A stretch of 64,000 nt of DNA from Megalonaias nervosa (GCA_016617855.1 JAECUM010093631.1:1-64000); one strand, 5' to 3'; positions 1 through 12,641 are shown, counted from the stretch's first letter. Made by a program: numbers and translations. The notes: generated by a model from the sequence alone, not told the origin.

Positions 1-159
1 GAAATATGTGAAAAATTAAAAGATCTCCATTGCAAATTACACCGTCAATTTGAATTAAATTGTGAAAAAAGCACAGGTAAACTGTACAAAGTGGACGCTA
101 TTGATTGGGTTGATTGATTATTTGAGGACAAGTTCTAAAATATCGGAATGAATTTTATT

Positions 160-163
<4 letters not shown>

Positions 164-232
<69 letters not shown>
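164..232. repeat. (GA)n microsatellite
   Basis: About 34 perfect GA dinucleotides. It is the first of several long GA/CT tracts in the window (others at 7850, 8852, 18850 and 58495). Confidence 0.97.
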
Positions 233-235
<3 letters not shown>

Positions 236-1501
236 ATGGGATGGATATCATTAAATGGAAGCATATCTAAAGATCAGCAAGATTATCAAGGATCTTTGTT
301 CATTTACAACTTTCTATCACTTTAAATTCGTGTATTCTTCCTAATTGTGAAGCCAACATGGTAATGGCCGACGAGACATGTTTAATACACGAGGTCAGAT
401 ATGACTGAAAATTAAGTATATGAATGCTCATATTTACTAACATCAAACATTCCCAAAACCGTACGAGAGTTTTTCTTATCCAACTCTAATGAAAAATATA
501 GGCGGTGATGAAATCGTCAGGCCAATTGTTAGCCCGTCTGTTCGTTAGTAATGTAATGCATTTTTTTTCATACACTCTTCAAGATACAGATTATAAACTG
601 TGGGATATGAGCGGAAGTGGTCTGTAGATATACATATTGGTTTAAAAGGTTTTGATCTTATTCAAGGAGCGCAGTGCAAAAACGGGGTTGTTCTTGTTGT
701 TTCATCGTTAAAGCCAAGACTATAACAATGGCACGGGGTTTGGATTTCACCCTCGAGTCTTTCCCCAGGGGAGGCGGAATGATGCCACTTGTCATAACTT
801 AAAAAACTCTTCACTCTATAACTATACATAATTTTGAAGGATAAGAGGAGGCGAAACCAACATATATCCAGTACATACGCTGAGTTATTGCTGGAAAGCT
901 GCTCAGAACCCCAACCTACAACCATATATACATTAAATCGGTATGCGGAGATAAATTCCCTTGTGCGGATAACATGGGGTCTGGTTCATCCCTTTGGGGA
1001 AGGGGACTTCTTATAACCTAGAAACAATCAACATCTTTCCTTTTAACCTTGTATAAATTACTGGACATGAAGAGACCAATACACGTTTACAGTATTTGAA
1101 CATCGGGTCAGGTCATGCAACTAGTGGTATAGCTTGGAAGCACGCAGATATGTAATGGCATACCATTGGTCTAATTCTAGTTTAAAGTTATTCAGTGTGC
1201 TGAATTTGACGCATCTTTGGTAACTATGGTTATACGTGAATGCAACCTATGTATGTGATGAAATCAAGCAATGGTGTAATCATTCATTCTCTTATTATTC
1301 TTCTTAATTTAGATTGTTTCCGATTGACTGAAAGATGGTTCCAGCTTCCAGAAACAGCATATACAAAGAGAATGTTCTGCTTGTTTCTTTATTCTTAAAT
1401 ATATTACTTTTTGCCTTATATGATATTAATAGCAGCTAATTTATCATATATTTGTACATACTTTGGATAATTTATAGAGTAAACTTTATTTTTTTCTTCA
1501 G
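233..1501. other. 5' flank / probable intron upstream of the serine protease
   Basis: AT-rich sequence with only short overlapping open frames near 660-1020 on both strands; I recognise no coding exon. A polypyrimidine tract followed by CAG ends at 1501. It is a good splice acceptor and suggests that the protease mRNA has an upstream non-coding exon somewhere in this stretch or before the window. Confidence 0.4.
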
Positions 1502-1590
1502 AGGCCATAAAGAGTTATAGAAAACATATTTCAGAAAGGAAAATTTCTTGTCCGTTCCAAGGAACATTACTGGAAACAGAGCACACTATA

Positions 1591-1644
1591 ATGGACAAAT
1601 GTGAAACGACTAAGTATTGGTCAAAGCGATGGCTTTCTTTGTAA
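1591..1644 (+). promoter_or_regulatory. Upstream ORF overlapping the protease start
   Basis: An ATG at 1591 opens a 17-codon frame that ends at TAA 1642-1644. It lies in a different frame and runs past the main ATG at 1629. If the mRNA starts upstream, as the acceptor at 1501 suggests, ribosomes would meet this ATG first, which normally lowers translation of the main frame. The transcript start is not known from sequence. Confidence 0.4.
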
Positions 1645-2759
1645 TATTTATCCTTGTGAAGGAGGCCTTTCTGTGTCTTGCAGCTGCCAATCCAAGCGAT
1701 ATTGGTCCAAATATCGACTTATTTAACGCCATCACTAAGCTGTATGGTATAGACATGCTGGATGCCGTACCTAAAAACAAAGGACCAAACGTTGAAACAT
1801 CGCCGGAAAAGTATTCTTTAAGATTCGTAACTTCGAATTTTAACCCATATTTGATGCCCAATGTTGGTCCAGATACTATCGACTCTTCAGTGTACGACAT
1901 AACAGGATATTTGAAAAGAGCAAACTCTAAACAGAAGCCTCATTCTTCATGGAGGAAACGACTATTTATCAGTGAAGGAGAGTCGAGAATGAGAATACCA
2001 AACAATAAACTACGAAAATTTCCTTACTCCAACGTGGTTCGTTTGTCCTCTGGTTGCACGGGTACATTACTGTCTTCTTCACACGTGCTGACGGCGGCCC
2101 ATTGTGTTCACGATGGCATGAGCTTCATAGAAAACGTTGGAATGATGAAGATAGAAACTCCAGATAAAATAGGATATCGTATCCACTATATTGTTAGGAT
2201 AAGCTTACCTTTGATCTGGTTGAAACACCAAGAATACATGGACGCCGAACGTTCCGCATGGGACTTCGCAGTTCTTCGATTAAACCAGCCAGTTCATGGT
2301 AGAGAAAAATTCATGCCATTTTATATTCCAGATGCACTGTCACTCAACAATGAACTTCATTTCTTTGGCTTTTTCTTCGATAGTCCAACGGTCTTGTGGA
2401 AAAGTTCGTGTGGGTCGGAACAAAAACTGCTGTTACTGGGTGGAAATCTCATGCTCATCGATTGTGAATCGTCTCCCGGAAACTCCGGTGCAGCTGTCTT
2501 CACGGAAAACCCGCGAGAAGGAGAGAGAATCGTCGGGCTGATCTCTAATATCATGTCAAGGGATGCTCTGGAGACCGTGTCGTCAGAAGAGGTGGAAAAA
2601 TATACCACCATTACACTAATGACCTTACCCAAGATCCTCGACATTTGTTCCGTTATATATTTGGATGGGGGAGATTTGGGGAGCTGTGAAACCTTCGTGG
2701 GAAACAACATGCAGCTACTCTCTTCTCGATCAATACACATCGCTCATTATATTGGCTAA
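1629..2759 (+). CDS. Secreted trypsin-like serine protease, PRSS23/PRSS35-like
   Basis: A 376-aa chymotrypsin-fold serine protease, probably secreted. I chose ATG 1629 because an in-frame TAA at 1611-1613 lies just upstream and no other ATG intervenes. Residues 1-20 are a hydrophobic signal peptide ending near LAAA. A long pro-region (about 21-130) has no clear domain and includes basic stretches (SSWRKR) that could be cleaved. The catalytic domain shows the triad in order: TAAHC with His158, WDFAVLRL with Asp212, and PGNSGAAVF with Ser286. The segment GCTGTLLSSSHVLTAAHC resembles vertebrate PRSS23/PRSS35. In PRSS35 the serine is lost, but here it is kept, so activity is plausible. The oxyanion motif is GNSG instead of GDSGG, so a trypsin-2/V8-like assignment is the alternative. 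The coding sequence lies in one exon. The first clear AATAAA downstream is at 3619-3624. Substrate unknown. Confidence 0.9.
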   Translation: MAFFVIFILVKEAFLCLAAANPSDIGPNIDLFNAITKLYGIDMLDAVPKNKGPNVETSPEKYSLRFVTSNFNPYLMPNVGPDTIDSSVYDITGYLKRANSKQKPHSSWRKRLFISEGESRMRIPNNKLRKFPYSNVVRLSSGCTGTLLSSSHVLTAAHCVHDGMSFIENVGMMKIETPDKIGYRIHYIVRISLPLIWLKHQEYMDAERSAWDFAVLRLNQPVHGREKFMPFYIPDALSLNNELHFFGFFFDSPTVLWKSSCGSEQKLLLLGGNLMLIDCESSPGNSGAAVFTENPREGERIVGLISNIMSRDALETVSSEEVEKYTTITLMTLPKILDICSVIYLDGGDLGSCETFVGNNMQLLSSRSIHIAHYIG

Positions 2760-3291
2760 AAAAAGAGACTGAAACAGAATAACATTACAGTAGTCCATCT
2801 CTTTCAAAGGATGTCAAGACTGCATTTCTTTAAATAACCAATATTCAAACTGAAATGATGCCGTTTTCTTTGTATTTCCCAACTACCGGTAATGTTAATT
2901 ATACGTCTAAATTTCACAAAGTGTATCCACACTAATACATTTCATTTGGGAATAATTACACTTGTTTGCAAAATCTTTACATCAAGTGTTTAGATTGATT
3001 AAAGTTGCACCAAACTGCATCATGTGGTGAAGAAAACTAGAAGCTATTAGTTCATGGGACTAAAAAGGAACTATTTATATATTCGTGCGCCTTGCGTGTC
3101 TATTTGAAAATGCTTAAGTAAAACATTGTTAAACTATAACTCTTTTATTTATTTTTTTAAATTCGTCATTATTTTTGTAACTATTTACAATTATAAGAAT
3201 TGGTCTTCATATTTTAGAGGGTTCATGAAGTGACGAAGTTGAAAATCGATTACACACTTTACATGAACTGCCTTTATCGTGCCACCGCCTT
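2760..3291. other. 3' UTR / spacer after the protease
   Basis: AT-rich sequence without an ORF or a recognisable repeat; probably includes the protease 3' UTR. Confidence 0.4.
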
Positions 3292-3405
3292 TCATGCAGA
3301 GTGTAATCCATTTGCAAGCGTCATGCAGTGTGATCCGTTTTCAAGCGTCGTGCAGAGTGTAACCCATTTTCAAGCGTCATGCAGAGTGTGATCCATTTTC
3401 AAGCG
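3292..3405. repeat. 29-bp minisatellite, four units
   Basis: Units start at 3292, 3321, 3348 and 3377 and read TCATGCAGAGTGTRATCC followed by ATTTTCAAGCG; the second unit is 2 bp shorter. They lie in or just beyond the presumed 3' UTR of the protease, upstream of the AATAAA at 3619. Confidence 0.88.
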
Positions 3406-3775
3406 TCATGACTTCATGAATCCTGTAAAAAGTGAAGTTCATTTTGTAAATGGAATCTCCTCTTGTTGTTCATGAACATTCTTTTATAAATCAAAGTACA
3501 ATTCTTCATATAATGTCAGTATTTTAAATTATTCTGTAAAATAGGATTATAACTCTGAAAAGAACGTAGTAGAGTATATACCAAACAATATAGAAACCAA
3601 ATCTTGTATTAGTTTCACAATAAACAATGGAAAATAGTTAACAATTCACGTAATGCAGCTGTTCGCCCCTTGCGGATCTTCTGCAAATTTACTGTAGTCC
3701 TCTAGCAAAAAAAATATAGTTTATCGAAGAATAAAAATGAATAGTTCGGTAAGTGTCTATCGTACATCATACTCA

Positions 3776-3905
3776 TTTTGCAGGATTGCCATACTCCTTC
3801 ATGAAGTCTGTCACGAAGGCCGATTTATTCGACGGTGCTTTATCATGGAGTACATGCATACCAATGCGGGGATGAGTGGTTCGTAATGTCCCACAATTTT
3901 TGCAA
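3776..3905 (-). pseudogene. Mariner-type transposase relic
   Basis: Read on the minus strand the segment contains LHDKAPSNKSAFVTDFMKEYG. This matches the region around the second catalytic Asp of mariner transposases (typically HDNAPSH-S followed by V-DFL). The frame stops right after the match and the catalytic C-terminal block (PHPPYSPDLAP in the family) is missing. This is a short broken remnant; no terminal repeats were found around it. Confidence 0.65.
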
Positions 3906-4574
3906 CATTCTGGAGGCATACAAATGTTCAGTAACACTAGTAGACGCAGGCATAGGTACCTGGACTACCAGGCATAAAAATGTCCAGCATAACTAGCAGA
4001 GACAAGCATAGGTACCTGGAATAGCGCAAAACTCGCTTGCAGTCCGATTACGTTGAACAATTTGTGTCTGCTCGTTGTATCTGATTCAAATTTTATTAGT
4101 TTCTCTTGAGTCGGAATAAAAAGCTATATAGTCTGATTTTTGGAACCTCCCAGTCAGTTTTGATCCGCCTATAGGGTATATGTAGAGGTGTGTTCGCTCT
4201 TTATGTCATTTGTTCTCAAGTCAATGTTAAGATGTAGACGGACGAGAAGTCATCGACCATTGTTTCAAATATGCTCTTCAACCCAGACTACCATATATAT
4301 ATGAGATCTTTGTGGACCATCACTACAATCACAGGCACGGATATTTAGAAGAGACGAGTTAATGTGGAATGGCATGGGTGCCTGAAGAGAGCAGCTGTCT
4401 ATGGACCAACAGTACGGTTAGTGTTAGCTAGTTTTAATTACATTTTACAGGGCCACCTAGTTTTCTTGGAGAAAAGCTTTTATCCAAACAGTGCCCAATT
4501 ATTGCGTTTTATGTTCATCTATGTTGTTCTTTTTCATTACGAAAACGTAGTCGTTTTGATTAATTACTTCGGGT

Positions 4575-4703
4575 GTTGGTTAGGAGGTGACTGAGTATTG
4601 GTTACTTAAATGGCACGTTGGTTAGTAAGTATAGGTGTTTGTTAGCAGATGAGTGAGTGATAGTCTTTATATGCGTTTTTCAGTAGGTGTTTGTGTTGTC
4701 CAG
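4575..4703. repeat. Degenerate GTTGGTTAGTAA repeat, distant copy
   Basis: Contains AAATGGCACGTTGGTTAGTAA followed by GTATAGGTGTT, the same motif that is iterated at 13.66-14.26 kb. It ends where an LTR-like sequence begins at 4704. Confidence 0.5.
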
Positions 4704-4880
4704 TGTTACGAGTCTATGCTCTTAAAATAAGTAATAGAAGAGTGAAAGACAACAAGCTTTGTAAAATTTAGCAAATAATTTATTTCCCTAGAATGCAAAG
4801 TAAAAAAAGAGAAACAAGAACTTGTGGTATTGCGAATTAAATCCCAAAATAATCCAAGAATTACAGACACAAGTCCTAGT
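4704..4880 (+). mobile_element. Diverged relative of the solo-LTR element at 15.4 kb
   Basis: Begins TGTTACGA and, about 40 bp in, contains ACAACAAGCTTTGTAAA and ATTTATTTCCCTAGAA. These match the first 100 bp of the 15416-16400 element in the same order and orientation. Similarity fades after that and the far end with CGTAACA is not found, so the full extent (possibly to about 5640) is uncertain. Confidence 0.55.
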
Positions 4881-5520
4881 AATTTAAAGTCCTGAATAAA
4901 ATTCAGTAAAAGTCCAGAACAAAATTCCCAAACTGATGTCGATTACGTGTCAGTTATAGCTATTAGAGTGTTGATGTGTCAACAGTCTTTTTTGAATCAC
5001 AGTAATATAATTCCAGGTTTGAATATACTATAAATTCCAGTGAATGTCTCTATCCAAGAATTTTATCAGAGCACTTTTGTATTTCCACAGATAATAATCA
5101 CTTGAATGCAATAATTTGAACCAAAAAAAGATTCCAGCCCAAAAATCTTGGTCACAAAATATAATACAACTTAAAAGTGCTAGATGTTAAAGCACGAAAA
5201 ACCAAGTCCTCACAATTACTAGATTATATAGTTCTCTACTTGACCTCAGATTACAATTAGCATTTTCTTAAAAGAACCCTTTACCGAATGGAATGTAACC
5301 TTCTAGAACGATCATGATGTTTACAAAATCAAAACCATAGCCTGTAAAATTCACTTAGGAAAGTCCAAAACCCTCACCTAAATAAACATATTTACTTTTT
5401 CTAATAAACATAGAGGATAAGGAAGCTATGAATTAGCTGTTTACATTGAATAATAAAACAAAGTCAAATTGGGTCAAGCAGAAATGACCTCAGTTTTGGA
5501 CGAGTCCAACATACAATGTT

Positions 5521-5565
5521 GTTGTTGTTGTTGTTGTAGGGTTTAACGCCATTATTATTAACGCC
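5521..5565 (-). mobile_element. 45-bp 5'-truncated SINE stub with 10-bp target duplication
   Basis: Consists of (GTT)n plus TAGGGTTTAACGCC, which is the 3' tail of the tRNA-type SINE found whole at 27.5, 43.7 and 45.6 kb. It is flanked by ATACAATGTT at 5511-5520 and again at 5566-5575. Only the tail was copied, an extreme 5' truncation. Confidence 0.82.
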
Positions 5566-5575
5566 ATACAATGTT

Positions 5576-7080
5576 ACATTACAATAGCATGTAATGAACT
5601 AAAATTTAACAAGCAAACAATTTAATTAAATATACATACCACCAGTAAATTTGTATCTTAACCTATGGAGGTTTTTAACATTCCTTTTCATCCTTCGCCA
5701 TATAATCCCATTTTTATACCTAATATTAACCATTGACAACAACAATGGGAAATATAATGTTAATTTTAATATAACGTATTTTCTTGTCGATATACAGCCC
5801 AATCATGCAAAAAGTATAGATTAATGTTAATTCCCATTATCGCCATACGGTCCCGTTAAAAAGGCAGCCTAAATTGAACTGCAGTCGTCATACAGCCCCA
5901 TTTATCACAATATCATCTTCCACTACTACTTCCTCATCCGACATTTTTTAAGTCACTTTCATTTACTTAAATTGCGTCACATGGTTTTTTTATTTTTGCA
6001 GGTGTCCGGTGTGCTGCAAGTGTAACTGCTGATCATTTTGTAGAACATTATTTTGCCTTTCGATTGAAGTTTTATCAAAATTTTCGGAACTTTTGAAATA
6101 CCCCCTTATATTAGTCTTGTTCTCGGGAAGGCACGTTTTTATAAAGCCTGCATACTATGCATGAGTACTGTTGTGTATCATAGACAAATCCATTTTTTAT
6201 AATTAGAAATGCAAATAATGAATTTAGCTTTGTAGTACTTTATTTTTATAGTCTAAGATTTACCTTTAAAGGTACTTCCGTGAATTGCAATGGCATATCC
6301 CCTTGGTTTATATTACATATTTCCCCGCCAGTAGTACAACTCCCGCCCTGGACCCGATTCCCATCCTTTATGGAGAGTGACCCCGAGTTTGCAGCAAAAT
6401 AGTTGTTTTATATAGTATGGATCCCTTTGCTATGACTGCAAGTTTGATGTTTGGTAGGACTAAAGTATTAAACAATCTCCTGTAATTGCAAGTTTTGTAT
6501 AGTTGGCCTTTGGCCCATTCCCAATGAATCCGAGGCCTGGGTCTTAAACATACCTCTCATAGATTGCTACCATATAGGTAACCTGTGTCTCTAGGACTAT
6601 CCAACGCTTTAGGAGGAGACAAATTATGGAGAGATCAATGGACAAATTGACAGAATGTAGCTCAATATCTTCCAATTAAAATGTTGGGTTAAGCTGAGAA
6701 AATTACTCTAAATCTCTTACTTTAAAAAGTCCCGGCTCTGCTATCAAATAACATTTTTCAAAATCACCGTATTAAAGTTACAAAAGCAAAGTCTATTTGC
6801 AGTTCCTAGCTTTACATGTTTGTTGCTTATTTGAACATTTCTTACGGCAGTGTTGAAAATGTTTTGTATATACAGTCAAACCTGGTCAAGTTGATAAATA
6901 CAGTTGGTAGGGTACATCAACACTACTTAAAGTGTCATTTCTGTCTGCCACGTCTAAGAATGCAAATACCAAGGAAAATATAATTACGGTGAGAGTTCCC
7001 TCGGCTAGTCCCTCTATAACCCAGCCTCCTCTGCGTACTGGCCTAATATATTTGTCACAATAGGGCGCAAAAAATGACAA
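5576..7080. other. Gene-free AT-rich spacer
   Basis: No coding exon recognised. The sequence TACAGTCAAACCTGG near 6872 resembles the end of some pogo-type elements, but no matching second end was found. Confidence 0.35.
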
Positions 7081-7530
7081 CGCTGATTAATCACAATACG
7101 ATCACTACATGGATGTTCAAGCACTGATTGGTCAAAATAAGGGCACCGCCTTGTGACAATAAGGTCATAACAAGGCTCTTATGATACTGATGGTGAAAGT
7201 GAGGTCATAACATGGAAGTTATAATACTGTTTAGTCATAATAAGGTCACAACAAAGATGTTCTAACACTACTTGATCGCACAAAGGACACAGCAAGGAGG
7301 TTCTAACACTGATTCGTCACAATTAGGTCACGTCAAGATTGTTCTCACAGTGATTGGTCACAATATGGTTACAACAAGGATGTTCTAACACCAACTGGTC
7401 ACAATAAAGTTCCAACACCGACTGTTCAAATTAATATCACTGACTGATCACAATGGAGTCACTACAAGGGTGTTCGAACGCTTATTGCTCTCGAGAATGT
7501 CACTGATTGGTCACAAGGTCACAACAAATC
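7081..7530. repeat. Degenerate ~45-bp minisatellite
   Basis: Roughly ten imperfect units built from CACTGATTGGTCACAATAAG and GTCACAACAAGGATGTTCTA, heavily diverged, with substitutions and small indels. An old array. Confidence 0.75.
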
Positions 7531-7847
7531 TCCCATAATACTAAATCATTCCAAGGTGAAATCAGAAACAATCCAACGACGACGTACTGTGACACCTCAT
7601 ACTAAGAGAGAAGGTTTGTCAAGTTCATCCTAGCGACAATGAAAAGGATATGATCGATCCATATCGAATACCATCCTAATCCTCCACCATGCCAAGATCG
7701 TCAGAGCAAAGTTCGTCCAAATAAAAATTGTTCAGTAGTCCCCAAGGATCTTTTTTATATTCAAACCACTTGCTAAGTAACTTCCATCAATTTTTAAACT
7801 ACGGCATATACTTAAAAGGTGAAATTTAAAAGTTCAAGTGCCAAGTC

Positions 7848-7849
<2 letters not shown>

Positions 7850-7889
<40 letters not shown>
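7850..7889. repeat. (GA)n microsatellite
   Basis: About 20 uninterrupted GA units following GTCCCGAG. Confidence 0.95.
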
Positions 7890-7890
<1 letters not shown>

Positions 7891-8849
7891 GTCAGTGTCA
7901 GACCAAAACGATGGGTGTCCGTTTCATCGACACAAATAGTTAAATAGCATATACACATAAAACAATCCTCGATAATTCACTTGCAAACACTTGCACATAC
8001 TTCACAGTAGCACTCAATATGTTTCCAAGAATTTACTTTTTCTAGAAAATGTGGAGTGAACTAGCCACATGAAGATAAAATTAAATGGAGAGATAAGTAT
8101 AGGGGTGGGGAGAGGTCTTTTGGAATATTTGTTATGGGGTAGGTGATGGTAATTAAATCCTTACAAACAAACACGCTAGTTTATAATATCCAACAACTGA
8201 GTGAAAGGTCGTGTTTATTTTCAAGGGTGCTGCAGAATACCACATACCATGTTTCGTTCACTTTTTTTTTAACCAACATACTGTTTTAATTTTGATGCCG
8301 TCGATTTAATCCGCTAACTAAGCTGTTGCCTATTGTCGCCTCAATAAATATTGACAGAATGTGTATTGCAAAATCAAAGTTAGTTTTGTTCTGACTTCTC
8401 GTGTTTCCTGCTCTAGATTTAATACATTCTATAGAAATGTGATGTTGGTGAGGAGACCCTTGGCTATGCTGTCAAGCAAGGTCAGACTTCATCGTAAGCT
8501 AAGGGTTTCCTGAACTTTAAATGTGGTTGCATGATACATGTTCTGCGACTGATCTCGAGAGAATTAAAAGGAAAAAGAGAGTGAGGCATTTTGCTACAGT
8601 CAAACAATGACAGAATTTGCGTAAACTACGATTTTCGTACATTAATTAGTGTAATATTTCCTGTTCTCGTCTGCAAACAGAGCACAACATACGATTGTAT
8701 TGTTCCTCAACAGAATGATCTCGATTTAGTAAAACAGAGGGGAGGGGGATATCATTTTCTTACAAATGTACTAGTCTAAGAGTGGTTGTACTCGTTAAGA
8801 ACTGAATTAGCGAACAAAGAAATTGAGTGCCTCTTTAAACTGATCAGCG

Positions 8850-8851
<2 letters not shown>
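7890..8851. other. Gene-free spacer
   Basis: AT-rich sequence between two GA tracts; no exon, repeat unit or RNA gene recognised. Confidence 0.35.

Positions 8852-8902
<51 letters not shown>
8852..8902. repeat. (GA)n microsatellite
   Basis: About 25 GA units followed by a G-rich edge. Confidence 0.95.
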
Positions 8903-8907
<5 letters not shown>

Positions 8908-8950
8908 AGAGGGGAAGCGCACAACTACAAGAAAGCCAATAGCTAAAGTC

Positions 8951-9103
8951 TCACAATGACACCTTGGATTAGTTCATACCTCACAATGACACCTTGGATT
9001 AGTTCATACCTCACAATAACACCTTGGATTAGTTCATACCTCACAATGACACCTTCGATTAGTTCATACCTCACAATAACACCTTGGATTAGTTCATACC
9101 TCA
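8951..9103. repeat. 30-bp minisatellite, five units
   Basis: Units start at 8951, 8981, 9011, 9041 and 9071 and differ at only two or three positions (AATGAC/AATAAC, TTGG/TCGG). The period is exactly 30 bp. Confidence 0.95.
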
Positions 9104-11050
9104 CCTGCAAGGAAGCTAACTTCGAGTAAAATTTGAAACGTCTGCATATACATACAAGGGTAAATTCAAGGATTTTAAGAAGTTATTTTTTTTTCGAAAC
9201 AGAATGCTTACAAGAGCTTTGCAAAAGATTTATTGATTTGTTCGCTTGTAAGCAAGCCACTTGGGAATTTGTTACTGGCATACATTTCCAACCTGCATAC
9301 AACGCACAGTAGAACTTAGTGGTTCTACATAGGATAGATAGAACAATGAACGGATAGAAAAAAGTCGATATTTTACTGAGTAGAAATTTCGATATACGAA
9401 CAAGTTAGTGATGCTGACATATGTAAACTAATCTATTTAATATTTGGATCGGCAGTTAGAGACGACCATTTGTAAGTAACAAACACACGAATTTTGTGCA
9501 AAAATAAACAAGGCGGAAACGATAACGGCAATTACGAGCACTGGTAAAATAAACGTGACTTGAGTTCGTCGTTTATTCAATCGAACAGTCAATGAATCAG
9601 AAACGAGGCTTATGATTCACTTGAAGTTAGTTGGATTCAAAACAATGTGTGTGAAAACAATCTATGATACATTGCACATTTAGTATTTGCATTAGATGCC
9701 CGGTTTTAATCTGTCATCTACTTCAGCGCCCAACTTATGGAATGCGATGATCACACTGTATCGTTTAAGGTTTGGTTGAGTTTTATATCGAAGTTGGGAG
9801 TTTAGTATTTTTTGTTTTAAACGGCAAACTAAAGTATATTCAATTGTGCATCGTACAATCTGTATTTGTCAAGAAAAGAATATTTTTGTATGTGGCAAAA
9901 AAGGGATGGTTAATATGGCCCGCACATCACTGCCTTATATATGTGTTGGAATACTTGAAAAAATGAACGAATAAATTAACGAACAAAGGACAAACTATCG
10001 GATTCTTAAAAGTAAGGAAAGGGTATAAATTATTTTTAACAAAATTCCAATACGCGACACTGTCATTGTGATACCATTGCGAGCGAAATTCAATCCGGTT
10101 TAACTGGATCACGTCTCTTGTTAGGCCTCGTCCAGAAATGCTTAGCGGTTCTGGTACACTTCAGTACAAATCTTGCAAGATGATGATGTTTTGTACGCGT
10201 GGAGAATAAATCTTTTTTTTTTTTTTTTCTTTTTTTTTTTATAAAAAAATGTATTTTCTTTGCATAGAAAATTTATTTTCCCCAAATTTAGTTCCAATAG
10301 TTTTTTTGACGCAAAATAATTTCTCACGTTGACACAATTTTTGTTTCTACATAAAATACAATTGTCTGCGAAGCAAATTCTTCTCTTTGAGGAAATATTG
10401 TCGAGTTAGCTAAGGAAATTCCAAAATAATTTCATTTACGAAGAACATATTTGAATGCTTGTCTGAATGTAATTTCATTTACTTCAAAAACAAATTAATT
10501 AGCACCCACAATTAATTTCATTTGAGAAAACAGTTTGTTTTGCCGGATTAACATCAGTTTGAAATTATGCAAATGTCAGACTCCATGCACTCAAGGAAAC
10601 TGGAGATCAATATTTGTAATGGATCATTAATATATCACTCAAATGTAATCCCGAATTATATTTAATTGCGTTTGTGACACCGTTTTTAATTACTTGTCAC
10701 GAACTGACTGGTCTTCACTCATAAGTCTATAAATGAGATCTGACAGCTTCTTAATAAATAATTAACGAATGTGTGTATTTGATCTTTTTTAATTAACTTT
10801 TAAGGATTTCTGGAAAAAAAGAATAAAATAAAAATAAAAAATAAAGATAACTAATCGTGTTTAATGTGTTGGAATCAGATCAGACAAGCCCTTGTCTGTG
10901 TACTCTTAGACCGCTAATTGTAGCGGAGGAACCCGAACACACTATTAAAAGTAGCTTCATAATTCCCTTAACTGTAGATGGCTTTTTGTTAATCATGATT
11001 TATTATTTAAAAAATTGCAGATGGGCATAACTTCTAACGTTTTAGTGATT
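9104..11050. other. Gene-free spacer with a poly-T tract
   Basis: AT-rich sequence without recognisable exons. It contains a 30-bp T tract with one C at 10211-10240. No polyadenylated-retrocopy body was found next to it. Confidence 0.35.
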
Positions 11051-11053
11051 CAC

Positions 11054-11095
11054 TGACTTGCCGACGCTCTAACCACTTAGGCTACCGGAGCGGTC
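11054..11095 (-). mobile_element. SINE fragment, box-A end only
   Basis: On the minus strand it reads GCTCCGGTAGCCTAAGTGG followed by TTAGAGCG, the 5' end of a tRNA-derived SINE (box A). The box B and body are not recognisable. Confidence 0.55.
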
Positions 11096-11610
11096 TCTCA
11101 TGGATTGTGATGGTTAGATAAATACTCGTTGTCGGCCTCGTCCAATTAAAAATGCACGTAGTGGGTATGAAAAGCTTCATTTGGAAAATAGTCATTTACA
11201 ATTGATACACTCAATTTGTTTCAACAATAATTTGACCAATTACCAAGATGACAAGCATCGATGTGTGCAATAAAAGTTTGAGTCAACTGAAAAACATCAA
11301 ATTTTCTATATTGTTTTTGATACCTTTCCTTCTGTTCAGTAGATGCCTTGTTTTAATGACCTAATGCAACAATCTTTGTTGTCTCGATTACAAATGACTG
11401 CCATATTCAGTTAGGTGAAAAACATCTTTAAACTAATGCCAGAATCAAACGGAGAGTAGGTTTTAATTGGTGTAGGGGGTAGGCGTTGTATGCTTGATAT
11501 ACCAAAATATAAATGATCTATGCGATGTGCATGCAACTCTGGACAAAAAGACATAGGGACGGACAGATAAATAAAAGAGACAGGCATGTAATGATATCAG
11601 AATGAAATAG

Positions 11611-11806
11611 GGACTGGGTTTGGTCTGCTGTTTTACGTCACAATGCTAGTATGTTATTTAGTGCCGAGGTAATTATAGTCAAGTACTTTTCCCAAGTGCA
11701 CACCACAGTAGCTGACCTTGGCTGGTCCGACAGTAGGATTCAAACCCGCACTCTTTCGGTTGCGAACCGGTCAAGTTAACAGCTGAGTCACCACAGTTCC
11801 TGGAGC
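11611..11806 (-). mobile_element. tRNA-derived SINE, diverged
   Basis: The minus strand has GGTGACTCAGCTGTTAAC (box-A-like), then GGTTTGAATCC (box B) about 40 nt on, then a body ending GTGACGTAAAACAGCAG. Spacing and order fit a tRNA-derived SINE of a second family, different from the (GTT)-tailed one. Confidence 0.65.
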
Positions 11807-12641
11807 TTTAGTACGTAGAATGTTAAGATGGTGAAGAGTAAAGAAATGTCAGTTGTGTTAACACCTTTAATTAACCCACTACTCCAACCAGTATTCAATT
11901 TCTGAGACCTGCAGTATTTTTAGAAACATTATTGATCATTTTGCCAACTAACTTTGATGTTACAACGTTTGTTGATAATTTCCTTTACAAGATAAGCTGA
12001 TAATAATTTCTATCAATCTTGCTCGCAGTTGAGATATGAAAGTAATAGTAGGTGCTAAAGTGCGACTTTCGCTAATGATTTTGACCTATTATCTCTCCCA
12101 ACTTTCACTCTTGGATAATATAAATTAGTGTGTTGGTTTGCAAGGATTAATCACAATCACCTTCCGTACAACCTTTTTCACGAGTTCGTATTGAGTTCCC
12201 CTTTCGCTCCTAATGTTAAACGTATGGACTACTAAAATGTTAAATTATACTTGTCTGCGCTTGGACCCATTATCAAGGAATTGACTGTACGAAAATACTT
12301 TTGTATAATATATAACTGTAAATGTGCATGGGTTTCGTTGCTGCTTACAGCTTTACACGGGGGTGTCAAGTTTCAGTCTTGGCTATTTCAAAATGCGAAG
12401 TACAATTCATCCACTGCTGCACAGGCAAAGCGTCGTCAGCGTGGAACCCGTTTGACCTCGAGTTCTCTGGCCGTTGAATGTGTACTTGTACCCCAAATTG
12501 CTCTCTAAACCGTCATAAACAGACAAGTCTTGTCAGGAAGCTATCGACTTTACGGAAGCAATCTTGAACTGTCAAAATACGTGAAAGTGAAAACTGTTCT
12601 CTTTCAATATCCGTTATATGCAATAGAATTGACGCATACAT
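11807..12641. other. Gene-free spacer
   Basis: An 85-codon open frame on the plus strand near 12251-12508 lacks an ATG start and any recognisable domain. Nothing else seen. Confidence 0.3.

Noticed and set aside
6872..7080. Pogo-type element starting TACAGTCAAACCTGG
   Set aside because: No inverted partner end found within a few kb.
8951..9103. CRISPR-like array
   Set aside because: The 30-bp units are contiguous without spacers, and the genome is eukaryotic.
12251..12508. 85-codon open frame on the plus strand
   Set aside because: It starts at TTG, has no in-frame ATG start context, no recognisable domain and no splice support.
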